Assembly (NCBI GenBank): GCA_002286855.1
Contig: NRSV01000015.1
Span: forward strand, 248,001 to 312,000
Source of the DNA: Bipolaris cookei
Taxonomy: Eukaryota; Ascomycota; Dothideomycetes; Pleosporales; Pleosporaceae
Reading direction: 5' to 3'
Length of the DNA stretch: 64,000 nt
In this document: positions 29,081-39,917 of the stretch, piece after piece
Position numbering within the stretch: the first letter of the stretch is position 1
Layout of the letters: the number at the start of each line of letters is the position of its first letter
The notes under the pieces: model-generated
Told to the model about the DNA's origin: nothing
What the model saw: the letters and a program-made list of their open reading frames with translations, nothing else
The model's database searches: none
Position numbers and translations under genes: made by a program

Positions 29081-30895
29081 CTAAGGGAGCGCAATGCCAT
29101 GCGATGTATTGAGATGGTCCCGCAAGTCTTTCTTTCTGTATATCTGCTTTTTACACGAGTAGTGAGGGCATCTACCGTCACCCTTGTCGAATTGGCTATT
29201 AATATGATCTTCAACGTGCTTAAAGTAATGGCCCGCATTTTCCATTTGCACAAAAGTCCCCTGTGCCATACAGTATGGACATCGACGAGGTGCTGCAAGA
29301 ATACCCTCGGAGGTTATAGGGCCATATATGATGTTGGGACTCCTCGTATGCTGTGTACAGTGTTTGTTCCAGTCCAAATCACTAGAAAGCCAGACTCCAC
29401 ATTCAACGCAGAATCTGGCACGTATCGGTATTGTCATGTGGGTATAGGCGCCATGCTCAGCAGCGAGGTGTTCGTGGAGGTTATCCAACGTTTTGGCATT
29501 GAATCTGCAGGGACCCCACTGACAGTGAACAACTTCAGCAGTCACATGGTTTCCTACGTGGCTTGCCGCAGCTTCTGCGTTGTGAAAGAAATCAGAACTG
29601 CAAGACGACCACATACATTTCCATTCCGTCGCTCTTAGGGATATATTGAGCTGCGTTTCCATAACTTGGCTCTTGTTCCTTTGGGAGCACCTAAGCAGGT
29701 GTGTTTTCATCGGAATTCTAAATGTAATAAGCCTAACTTTATCACGTATAGGAATTATTGTTTAGGCGAAACTTACCGTTTCAGTTGGATTCCACACCAT
29801 GGACAACCTCCGGAAGCATTGGGTAAAGCATCCGTATAATACGGCTCATACGCAACAGACTCGGCTGCCTTGGCAAAAGCGTCAAGTATATCAGGAAGCG
29901 CATGGTATACAGCACATGAACCAAACAAATGAGATATGATCGTCGACCGTGTAACATCATATTTCAATTGAACGTCTATGACGTGCGGTAGCGGATAGGG
30001 TGACTGGAGACTCGCAGATATATGGAATGTCTTTGTTTCTGGAGGAATCGCTGGTTCAAAAGCCAGTATCGTAGATATGCACTTTCCTTGTCCACGCCCA
30101 ATTAGAAGTATCTCCGTATCCATATGGTCAGCTGCGGCTTTCCGTCGCCTTAGCCGCTGAGTCGCATTTCTCGCGTCCCGGAGTATAGTCGCAAAAGTGG
30201 CTTCGTGTTTAGCCCGCTCAAATTGCGCCTGCATCATTGTGTAGAGAGCAGAAGGTTTCATGATGCAAGATGACATCACTCTCGACTTGTTACCAGTTCT
30301 TCGAAGTACTGGGAGATGCGATGTATCTTGCTTATAGGGAAGGAGCAACCATTTAGACTGTTGGCATTGACTGGAAAGCGCTGCGATGTCGCCGCTACAA
30401 GTAATACCATCAATAACGCCATCCGCGATAGCCATGGAGAGAAATAAAGTAACCGGACACAAATGACGTTTTGTAGGCTCATCAATAAGGACCATCCTTT
30501 TTCTAGTTAGAATATTAGCTTTACCTAGGTGTCAAAGGCTTATTTTAATATCACCTTTTTCGCTTTTGAGTAACCTGCACATCCCGGTCCTCAAGATAAA
30601 TAGTGAGTAAAGCTCGAGGGGTTTTCTCAAACCAAGTAAGAAATATTTCCGTATCTCTATAGTACAGCCCTTCCTTTAGAGAAACATTAGGGTGTAGCCC
30701 TAAATAGAACACCAATAGAATACTAAAGGCTGTCTGGAGGCGATAACGTGGGTGGTCGTAGCCGTGAGGATCGCGAGCCCATATAAATGAGAACAAATCG
30801 TGTAAGCTAGCTTCAAGCAATTGCGGTTTGAGTGGCTGAAACTCGCAGGCATAGTGTGGTCCTAGAAGACAGTTACGAAGAGGAGTGTTGCACAT
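29081..30895 (-). CDS. DUF3435-family protein (Starship-captain-like tyrosine recombinase fold) with zinc fingers
   Basis: Three exons (30895-30555, 30502-29777, 29717-29081) join in frame to 567 residues. The first half matches DUF3435: GYDHPRYRLQTAFSILLVFY, then LYYRDTEIFLTW, LCPVTLFLSMAIADG and SCIMKPSALYTMMQAQFERA. The C-terminal half holds zinc-finger-like Cys/His clusters (CPWCGIQLKRIPMKTHLLRC; CMWSSC...HVGNH; CRFNA...H). DUF3435 proteins include the tyrosine recombinases that mobilise Starship elements and many non-mobile relatives. At the first catalytic box, where captains read GARP/GSRP, this protein reads GLHP, so the key arginine appears lost. The N terminus is short for the family. 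An upstream exon near 31010-31166 ending at a GTGAGT donor is possible. Catalytic loss makes a relic or repurposed regulator more likely. Confidence 0.72.
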
Positions 30896-32420
30896 TGTAT
30901 GATCAATAGTCTACTCGTACTCCCAAAGGCGCATATGATTATGTATTACGCAACATGCGTGCCTACATACTTCAGGTCCAAGAAACGGTATTCATACTCA
31001 CTGAGGCAGCGCTGTAACTGCTATTAATAGCTCCTCTGTTTGTGTAACTTGACGGCTCCAATAACCGTTTTGCTACTTTCATGCCCCGAGGTGAAGTGAT
31101 GCTGCACTGGCTATTGTAATAGTTGGGTGTGGTGGTGTACATAGCAAAAGGAAAAGTGGGTGGCAAACGCTTATTGTGTATACACGTATTTTTTACACGC
31201 TAATCTGTACTGAGACCAGTAACTGCTTTGCCAGCCGCAAGCGGTTGCTTTTAAAGTTGCACATCATTGATGCTGGAAGAAGCTAGAGTATGGCACGCGA
31301 TTAGAGCGCTATGCTAGAGAAAGCTTTATGAGAATATTCGTTATAGGTAGAGCTGAGTCGTAACGATTATTTCAGGAACCTATAGCTGCAGAGTCTCGAA
31401 TTCATGGTGGTGAGGTTCGAGATTGCCTAATCAATGTTTCAAGCTTCATCGCTCACAACTGCGCTGATGTCGCTGTGGTATTTTGCAGTAGGATAAATGG
31501 CTTGGAGCCTTTAGGCTACTTAGAGGAAGACACGACGACACGACATGGCTTCTTGACGAATTGAACTAGGTCGATTTTGTGAACACCATGGGCTTTGAAC
31601 GATAAGTAAAAATATTCAACTGAGCAACACGGAGTTCGTCTCCTCGTTTGGGGTGCTGCTTCTTTTGAAACCTCAGCATCCTGGCTCTGTTCCGGCTACC
31701 GGCTGTCATTACGACTGCCCGTACGTAAGAGGTTAAGTGCTACGAGCGCTGCTTTAACAGCGGCGCTTGCGCACTGGTTATCTACGTATGCGCGAATAGC
31801 ATCTCGTGTAGTAAGCCACCAATACTAGTCATTAATTGAATATCATGCGTACCCATGACGAAGGTTTTAGCCGTAGTCCGTAATGTGTGCTAATAGTCTG
31901 TATTCAGTAAAGCGGCTCAGAGCACAGACACCATATACAGACAAATTAACAACATTTATGTCAATCGCGCGAGAGAGAGCAGCGCTTCCCGTTTGCTCAG
32001 CGGTACTCAAGCTTGCGACCGGCGGACTAGTAGTTAGGTGGGTGACCACTAGCGAATCCCCGCTGTTGTATGTTTTTGTTGTCATTGCGCATTTTTTTTC
32101 TTTTTAGAAGTGACTCAAAAGGGAAGGTATTGAATTCGGAGGCGTAGGGCTTGGTTCAAGATAGTGTTCGTGCGTGGCTTCAAGAGCACCTACGAGAACT
32201 TTACTATCGAATACGAATCAACCATATGCTTAGCCCAGGAATTGTTGAGATTCAAGTCCTAGTTACAAGGGCCTCAATGTCTAAAATGAAGATAATCTAA
32301 TTGCACCGTCTAACTACAAAAAAATCTAAACAAACTCAATGGTGTGATAGTATAGATATAAGCGCACACCAAACCGCGCCGTCTCCGCCAGATTTGGCGT
32401 TGTCAATTCAACCATCACAC
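30896..32420. other. Intergenic stretch without supported gene
   Basis: A possible 5' exon of the DUF3435 gene (31010-31166 minus) is the only candidate. Remaining ORFs are short and unconvincing. No TIR, LTR or tRNA was noticed. Confidence 0.5.
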
Positions 32421-33419
32421 TCAGTCCCATGCGATGACTTCAGTGAAGTTCTTCTTCACAACACTCCCATCCCGCTTCTGCAGATGCTTGGCCTTGGCAT
32501 CAAAGCAATGCTCCGTGACATCCGTGTCGCAAATAGGCAGCGTCTTATGAGTCTCCATGTTGCAATAGATACCTTCGAACAGAGAGACAAAGTCCGGGCC
32601 GCGCGAGGTATTGCTTGCACAAAGCTCGGACGCGTTGTGGCTAGGCTCGGAACTAATATAACGAGTTTGGGGTCCACGGGCGCAACTTCATTGGCGGCAT
32701 CGCGTCTGAAAATGGAGTCTCCCTCGGGCGTGTAGGTGCGGCAAGCTGGGTGGCGGCAGTAATCGGCTGGGCGGGAGCTCTGGAGTTTCTTGCCAGGGAA
32801 GTCGATCCAGTGGATCATTAGCATGCCGGCTTTGAAGTCGTTGGTGTGGTCATTGTCGATCCAAGTGCATCTGGGTTTGCTGTGTTGGTCAAAAGTTAGC
32901 GTTCTGATGGTTTCGCTGTTACGTTTGAGTGGTGAGTGCTTACTAGCTGCCATCGTACTAGGTTGCTTGTTAGTATGTGGAAAGAAGGAATGGTGTCGAG
33001 GACTTGGTGGGAGAAGAGACTTACTGCAATGTTTCCGTAGTACCAATTCAAACCGCAGAAGGCGCCCCAATCGCCGATCCAACCGTACTTTACGCCATCC
33101 ACAAAGGTAGCAGTAGCATATGGGATACAGATTGCATCGTTAGTAGCCTGGATCTGGACAAACATGGCTTGTTGGTTGTTGGCTTGTCGAAAGCCAAAGT
33201 CAGCGAAGCCACCGCTCCCAATGTAGGAGCACTCTCGAGATCCAATGAGCTGCTGGTTCTTGTTGTAAATTCGAACGGCTTGGATACTTCCGTCGGCTCC
33301 ACTAAGATCAGGACTACAACGCGGATATTGCAGACATTTGGATTGCGGTTTTGGAAAAGGGAGGTAACGAAGCCGTAGATGCCGAGGAAGTTGGCTGCTA
33401 CACCCAGGGCTTGGACCAT
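32421..33419 (-). pseudogene. Conserved fungal hypothetical protein, frame broken
   Basis: It starts with MVQALGVAANFLGIYGFVTS at 33419 and ends at a TGA at 32421. In between are strong family-like blocks: AVRIYNKNQQLIGSRECSY, QATNDAICIPYATATFVDG, YGWIGDWGAFCGLNWYYGNI, CTWIDNDHTNDFKAGMLMIH and PICDTDVTEHCFDAKAK. An intron (33024-32958, GTAAGT...CCTAG) is convincing. The frame must change near 33,315 and near 32,655 without usable introns, and is also interrupted near 32,940. Blocks of this kind (DAICI.YA, WIGDWG) recur in fungal proteins of unknown function. Either a recent pseudogene or indel errors. A hydrophobic N terminus suggests secretion or membrane insertion. Confidence 0.6.
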
Positions 33420-34226
33420 TGTTAATGAGGAGGGTTGATTTAAGGAGTTTTTGGTGGTCAGATGGTGTTTGATGGTTGATGCGGCGGAACGTAGGGGAAC
33501 TGTTGATCTTATATATCTGGATATATTTGATGAATGCACTCAAATGTAATCAATTATGAAGCTCTTGGAAAATTTCCATCTGTGGTTTCGACCAAGTCCA
33601 CATTAGGACCTTGTTTACAAAGTCTGTTTTATGTTTACACTTTCATGGATCGTCATGACAAACATGTGTACCCGTTAATCTAAAGATTAGACTCTGTATG
33701 TCTAGATCACCTCCAAGTCATCATGAAAAACTATCATCTGGCAGTTCAAGAAGACACCAATACACAATTCTCACCTCGCTAGCCGATATTATCACAAAAA
33801 GACCTTTGGAAGTTCTTCAGTCACACGGTATGAAACCGCCTCTACAAGTGACAAGTACTAGGCCAAACTCAAATTTTGTTCTTGGCTACATATTTAGTAC
33901 GCATTAAGCTCTCGGTAGTGGTGGTCAAAATCATATCAATATAAGACATCAAAGCATGTAATTCAAGTCTTGGCCTTGGTTCTCGTAATGCCCCTGTCTC
34001 TGCAACTTTGTCAGCGTCAAGACAAGCTGATGTCATTTCAAGCAGTTTTTTTGATCTGGTTAAGATATATCTTGGCGAACACTAGAAAAGGGTGTACAAA
34101 AGATAGTTAATGCGACTACGAAAAAATGGGTATAGTTGTGCGCAGAATCGTTGATGCTCGCGATATATTTGGCTTTGCATCGTTGTGCACCCTTTACCAC
34201 TACTTTACTCACAAAATACCATCGAT
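33420..34226. other. Intergenic
   Basis: Nothing recognised. It contains the shared upstream regions of the broken gene at 33419 and the small secreted protein gene at 34227. Confidence 0.6.
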
Positions 34227-34563
34227 ATGAGATTCATCATTGCAGTTGTTGCGATTGTTCTGTTGAGCTCCCTGCCAGCATCAGTCACGGCGAAACCTGG
34301 CGTGAGTCTCCTCCTCATTCTACATAGCAACTCAAAATGAGACCTGAAAATAGACCAACAGATTTGCGGAACCCAATATCAGTATTGCTACATATACGAC
34401 TGTCGCATATGTCCATACTCTCTAAGAAAAGTACGTCGTTCCCGTATAACTCGATGCCGGGCTTCCACTGAACGTAATACTTATCTTTCGACAGTGTACT
34501 CGAGATGCAAATATCTGCGTATTGGTGTATTCCAACTACACGCCAATTTGTATTTGTACATAA
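34227..34563 (+). CDS. Small secreted cysteine-rich protein (three exons)
   Basis: Exons 34227-34301, 34362-34430 and 34495-34563 (all phase 0, GTGAGT and GTACGT donors, ACAG/ACAG acceptors) give 70 residues. Residues 1-22 are a clear signal peptide (MRFIIAVVAIVLLSSLPASV). The mature ~48 residues carry eight cysteines, spaced C-x6-C-x4-C-x2-C-x6-C-x6-C-x10-C-x1-C, and are rich in tyrosine. No Kex2 site is seen. A disulphide-stabilised secreted peptide of this size fits an effector or antimicrobial candidate, but no family was recognised. No long ORF covers it, so automated ORF calling would miss it. It stands at the edge between the repeat-rich and gene-dense halves. Confidence 0.7.
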
Positions 34564-35101
34564 GACGCTTCTTTTAGGCGTTGTTATGTTTGTTAAATAT
34601 TCAATCTGGGAGAAGAGGTCATGCCTGTCTGTTGTCGTTTCGATTTGTAGATAAGTAGAGCTTGTAATGAGACTTGTTACGCTATTACAATGAGTGTGAA
34701 TGTCTAAAAACTATTGTATAAAGCCGAAAATGTGATTCGTGACGCAAGCGTGTGACATCGTGTTCACTATTTTACCAGCATGTGTCACTCACTCATACCA
34801 CAAACTATGCAAAATAGAAACAAAGCTATATCATTATTGACTGAAACAAATGAACTAAAAGGTCTCTGATTGAAAAGCGTATTTCATTTGGCCGAATAAA
34901 TGACTATATTCCAATATTTCATACGGAAACTGTTCCAGCAGCGTAGATAGTAGGAAAGAAACTCAGTTTGGTCTATAACGGGTCTAGCTGATGAGAGAAA
35001 GCAGGAATCGCAAAATCCAATAAATAACCAAGACAATGTAAAGCTCATCCCCGAAGTTCCGAAATAAAAAACCAAAAGACTTGGGATGAAACCAGTCGAG
35101 T
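34564..35101. other. Intergenic
   Basis: AT-rich, converging 3' ends of the genes at 34563 (+) and 35102 (-). No feature seen. Confidence 0.6.
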
Positions 35102-36760
35102 TCATTCATGTTGCGACGTTATACCGGTTTCGAGTTTCGGTGGTGACGGGGAAAGGGATCGTGGGCGCTGTGATGCGCTAGCGCCAGCGCCGGCATGCTC
35201 GGCTTCTTCACCGATTTGGAGTTGATCTCGCGAAGTAGTTGGCTCCGTACCGTAGAAAGAGGATGCGCGGTTCATTGAATTGCGGGATAAGCGATTGTAA
35301 GCATGGCTTCTTGCAGCAATGCTTCGAACAGCACCACCGGTTGCAGTTGAGTCAATGGATCTCCGGGCCTCGGCTCTGTTTCGATAAATTTGTGGCCAGT
35401 CATGAACAACGTTGTCAATGGAAAGAGGGCGGGGGGGCAATGATCTGCGATGATCTCGGTGTAGGGTCTCGGCGAAGATATGACGCGGTACAGAGGAGAT
35501 GCTCACACCATCAACAAGGGTATCAGCTTCCGAAAAGTGTGTTTCACTCATGCTTAGCGGGCGACCGTTGAGTGTATGATCACTTGTCCTACGAAAGTCG
35601 TTATCGTCATAGGAGGAAAACTCGCCCCCCGTATATGCCAGGATGGGATGGCGTCGAGGGGATAGGCCATCTAGCCAATGTAGATATTCTCCGTGCTCAG
35701 TGATACCATCGCTATCGGTCATGCCAGGAGGAGCTATATTAGCCGTGACACTAGAGTAGCGGGCTTTGAAATCAGTGAGTTGCTTACGAACCCATGAAAT
35801 TCGCTGCTGGGCAGGTAAAGCCTGCAGGACCTGAGGGTCCAAGGTTCTCAGTGAAGCCAGTGCATCCGCAGCAGTGATTGATGAGGTGCATATATCAATT
35901 GCAGCTAGATCGAAGTCGATGTCAATCTCCTCTGGTGATTCTGTATGCTCTTCGTGAGGAGATGACGCTACTGCAATCGTAGGAGAAGCGCTGATCGGTG
36001 CGCATGTCAGATTCTGTTGACGGCTTTCGCACTTTGAGCTCTCCTTCCTCGAAAACCATTTACCCAAGTTGAAGGGGATATTTCGCGACTTGAAGAATCT
36101 CGTTCTGACCTTTTTCTTAATTTCGGAAAGTATCTGCCGGCCCTCGGCTAAAAAGTTCTTATTGTGCTTGTATTCACCGATACTATGGACTGTTGTCTGC
36201 AGGGTATTGTCGTCAAAGGTTGTTGTAGGCATTCGGGAACTTCTGCCGGACCTGGAACGAATAGAAGTCTCCCGTGACGGACCGGCCGATGTCACTTCTG
36301 GAATGACTGTGAGAACAGGAGAGAGCATCGCGATTGGAGTAGAAGCCCGTATCATATGAATCAAAGTGGTACGGAACTCAGTTTCAATGGGATCTGGTTC
36401 TAGACTTATGGTAGACAGAAGGGATAGTCGCGTGGCGTTGGCGTTTCCAGAAGACAATAATAAGCGTTTGCACCTTTTGCAGTAGACATCGCGAACCTGG
36501 GTGAAATCGTTTGAGACTCTGACATGTACCCGGAGTGATTTGTGGTGATGATGGCAACTTGGACAGACCCCACTGATTTCGAATGCCCAATTTCCGTTGG
36601 GAGGTCTGAGTGCACTTCCGGTAGAAGAGTTTGTGTCCTGCCTAGCGAGTCCAGGCATATGGGGTATCGCATCTGAAGAGCCAGTACTATATGTGGTGCT
36701 GACAGATGTATTTGCAGGAGGCAGAGAGGTCATCGTTGGAGAACCAGGCCCAATCGACAT
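35102..36760 (-). CDS. Uncharacterised protein with zinc-ribbon-like CxxC pairs
   Basis: 552 residues from the ATG at 36760 (MSIGPGSPTMTSLPPANTSV). The frame stays open a further 200 codons upstream, but that part reads like non-coding leader and was excluded. Around residues 64-110 a domain with CPSC and CKRC pairs (GVCPSCHHHH ... VYCKRCKRLL) could bind zinc. The middle has a basic segment (EIKKKVRTRFFKSRN). The C-terminal half is low complexity with Ser/Thr/Arg and an acidic stretch (EEIDIDFDLAAIDI). No signal peptide or membrane segment is evident, so a soluble regulatory or scaffold role is possible. I do not recognise the family. An intron is not needed. Confidence 0.7.
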   Translation of the reverse strand: MSIGPGSPTMTSLPPANTSVSTTYSTGSSDAIPHMPGLARQDTNSSTGSALRPPNGNWAFEISGVCPSCHHHHKSLRVHVRVSNDFTQVRDVYCKRCKRLLLSSGNANATRLSLLSTISLEPDPIETEFRTTLIHMIRASTPIAMLSPVLTVIPEVTSAGPSRETSIRSRSGRSSRMPTTTFDDNTLQTTVHSIGEYKHNKNFLAEGRQILSEIKKKVRTRFFKSRNIPFNLGKWFSRKESSKCESRQQNLTCAPISASPTIAVASSPHEEHTESPEEIDIDFDLAAIDICTSSITAADALASLRTLDPQVLQALPAQQRISWVRKQLTDFKARYSSVTANIAPPGMTDSDGITEHGEYLHWLDGLSPRRHPILAYTGGEFSSYDDNDFRRTSDHTLNGRPLSMSETHFSEADTLVDGVSISSVPRHIFAETLHRDHRRSLPPRPLSIDNVVHDWPQIYRNRAEARRSIDSTATGGAVRSIAARSHAYNRLSRNSMNRASSFYGTEPTTSRDQLQIGEEAEHAGAGASASQRPRSLSPSPPKLETGITSQHE

Positions 36761-37894
36761 GATGGCTAAGCGGTGTGTCCGCTTCCGTGAATATAGTATC
36801 CAGAAGAGACCTTCGATGGATGCATGAGTTGATCCAGTCAGAAAGAAAATAGTAGTAAATCCTGGGTTGCCAACAACAAAGGGCCTTAGGTTGAGTTGAA
36901 TGTACGTCTTTAAATAAGGCCAGTAAAAACAGAATGGGTGATCCAAAGGTAGGGCGAGACGGTCAAATAGCTGCGGGAACCAGTTCGGTGGATGTTCTGA
37001 AGAATTTAAGAGGTAGTTTGGCATACCCTGCACCCACCACCATCGATGGTCTTGCCTACATTCAGGCGCAGAACGCCTCAATGGTAAATTGTTGGGGCTA
37101 AATGTGTGGCGCAGTCGCATGGGTAAGCTCCAACTCGCAGAGATTGGCAGGGGCCGAAGCCACACATGATACAATGAGGAAGCTCTGAACAAGAGCAACT
37201 GGATAATGCTCTTGGATTCATTACCAAAAAAACCGGAATTGATGGTTGAGGTCAGAAGGACAGTTTTGTCAAGTACGGCCGGGCAAGCAAAGTGCAATGG
37301 CAAGCCATATCTTGCAGACAGAGAAGAGTGAGTTGGGGGCCACGAACTGGAGGTACACTGCACCATCTGGGAGGCGCTTGCCGCGCGACAGCGAGATGTG
37401 GCTGGAGAATGTCAGCCTGGCTATGCAGGCAACAATATTGTCCATGACGTGAAATCGCTCACATGGCTGGTCTTGTGCCTTGTTTTACTGTTTTTGGTTG
37501 TAAGTTGAGATGGACCAAATGTTGGGAGTGCATTGTTAGGCAGCACTATTAGGTCGTTTTGCACAGCCCACCGCTGGACTGAACAAGCAGCAGAGCAAAA
37601 AAGAGCGGTGAGGTGATATCCTGAACAGAAGGTTACAAAAAATATTGTTCAATTCATACGACCAGTACGATGTGGGAACAAATTTAAGTGGCTCTCAAAG
37701 TGTAGTCCAACACAAGGGCTTACATGCAATAACTGAAGAGGTGGTGTCGAAGGTGCTAGTGTCGGAACGGGACTAGCCTGGTGCACGTGCCGTCGTCTTG
37801 GCTCCCACTCGCTTGCTGGTGAATTTGATGATTTTCGATAACCCACTCGACAGAGCATCGACAACACCACATCGACGTACGACAAGCCGCCATC
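36761..37894. other. Intergenic, upstream of RPS18
   Basis: Divergent promoters of the genes at 36760 (-) and 37895 (+). The upstream in-frame extension of the 36760 gene (to 37366) is judged non-coding. No repeat was noticed. Confidence 0.5.
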
Positions 37895-38906
37895 ATGTGT
37901 GAGTACGCCCTGCTTGTTTGAAATCCCCTTGGTCATTGCGACTGTACTCGTATGCTGAGTGAAAATTGTCTCGCTCGCGCAGAGAGCAGGGTCGCAGTGC
38001 TGAAGGACCCGACACGCATAGTACAGACATGCTGACAATCGCATAGCGCTCGTCTCCGGAGAGAAGTCTAAGTATGTCAAGACACCAACCTAAGAGTTCA
38101 CGTATCGTTCGCCGCCTCCATCTTGTCGCAATACCCGCTTCGATCTCAGCCACCTGTTATGTCAATCCGCTTCCCTACTCCAATGGCGTGCAAAAGCCAG
38201 TGAGAAGAGCAATGTTAGACGCTCGTGTGCAGGCTGTGTTCGACAGGAGAGTAAGGATCTGGCTGGAAGAGGCAGACGAAATTGGGCATGCTAGTTGGAC
38301 TGTACAGGCGGATTGCGATATCTGGTGGCTCTGAGAATGGAATCGCGCACATGCATATGGGCGATGTCGATTTTGACTCGTTCTCGTACAGTTAGAGCAA
38401 TGCTGACTTGCACAGCTTCCAATACATCATCCGTTTGTTGAACACGAACGTCGATGGCAAGCAGAAGGTCATGTACGCCTTGACCAAGATCACTGGTGTC
38501 GGTCGCCGTTACTCCAACTTGGTCTGCAAGAAGGCCGATGTCGATCTCACCAAGCGCGCTGGTGACCTCACCTCCGAAGAGCTTGAGCGCATCGTTACCA
38601 TCATCCAGAACCCTCTCCAGTGTACGCAGCAGCCAATGTTATTTCCATTGCACTACCGCTGACACACACATAGACAAGATTCCTTCTTGGTTCCTTAACA
38701 GGCAGCGCGATATCGTCGATGGCAAGAACAGCCAGATCCTTGCCAACGGTGTTGCCTCCAAGCTCCGTGAAGATCTTGAGCGCCTGAAGAAGATCCGTGC
38801 TCACCGTGGTCTCCGTCACTACTGGGGCCTCCGTGTCCGTGGTCAGCACTCCAAGACCACCGGTCGCCGCGGCCGAACCGTCGGTGTCTCCAAGAAGAAG
38901 GGATAA
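37895..38906 (+). CDS. RPS18: 40S ribosomal protein S18 (uS13)
   Basis: Four exons, 37895-37898, 38047-38071, 38416-38621 and 38674-38906, give 155 residues, the normal uS13 length. The first exon is only ATGT and the second 25 nt; together they encode MSLVSGEKSN, as in other fungi. Then come FQYIIRLLNTNVDGKQ, TGVGRRYSNLVCKKAD, DLTKRAGDLTSEELERI, KIPSWFLNRQRDI and the C-terminal RGQHSKTTGRRGRTVGVSKK. The protein sits in the head of the 40S subunit and contacts the P-site tRNA and 60S bridge. Intron 2 (344 nt) is long for this genome. The intron-rich 5' end is usual for fungal ribosomal protein genes. Confidence 0.96.
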
Positions 38907-39917
38907 ATGTTTTCGCTTGCGCTGGGCAGCTGGGGCTGGGACATGCCTTTACGAAACGGGTGGTGCACTTACGGTGTTTATCAAACGGCTTTCATTGGCT
39001 TTCACGTTTACACTTCATACGGCAATGCACGATATGGGGTGAAATGGTGTGCCACGGTTAGGGTTGGCCGAATACAGCCTGTACCAAAATCACACATTCA
39101 AATTTCGACTTGTTCCACGAATGGTTTGACGCTTTTTACTACCGACAGATTCAATGCTTTTCTGCATCACGATGGTTGCTTTGCGGCGCTCGGCCCGCTC
39201 AGTTGTTGACAAATGAAGACTATCATCGGTAGTGCAGCCATACTATGTCTACCACGTCACACAACACCTATGCTTATCAAGTCCATTGTGGTGCATCGCT
39301 GTCCTCCAAGAATGGGTCTTTTTTAAAAATCAAGGAAAGAGTCGCGACAATGTGTTGCTCGTATCCAGACCTGTTACTCCACTGTATGATGAAATCTGGT
39401 CGCAAGCTACTAATGAGATATCGACAGCATTGCGAACAGCATTACCGTAGCGGGTACACTTGAAACAAAGAAGCAGTAAGCCCTAGGCTCGTGATATACG
39501 TCCCAATCCCTGTACCTTGGCGTTCATTTATTCGTGGCGATTGGAGGACTAACCGCCAAGTGTGGAGTGTGCTGTCTCCCATGCATGGTGCATCAACCCG
39601 TCGCAGCTCTCGGCTTACGCAGTGTTATGATATTCCACCCACTAACACCATCCCCTCCCCGCCATGTGCGCCTCGTCCGAAAAATGGTCCTCTGAAGCAC
39701 TGCAGCCTCGTCTTGTTACAAACGTCGTGGCGTGGTCACAGATTCGCGGTGCAGGGCCAGCGAGCTGGGTGCATGCACAAGGGAACTATGATTGATATAA
39801 GCCTTAGTGAGGGATGAGCAGCCTACATTGGTAGTTTATATACCTGTGGTCCTTTCAATTCTTTGTTTTTTCTATGATTGCCACATAGACGGTTTTTCGC
39901 GCCCTAGCCGCTACAAT
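38907..39917. other. Intergenic
   Basis: RPS18 3' UTR and upstream region of the gene at 39918. Short ORFs (72-108 codons) show no domain or codon bias and are not called. Confidence 0.55.

Noticed and set aside
36761..37366. N-terminal 202-residue extension of the gene at 35102
   Set aside because: Compositionally unlike the rest and leader-like. The ATG at 36760 gives a more natural start.
38074..38334. 86-codon ORF within RPS18 intron 2
   Set aside because: Lies wholly inside an intron required for the ribosomal protein. No conserved motif and no snoRNA boxes could be confirmed.
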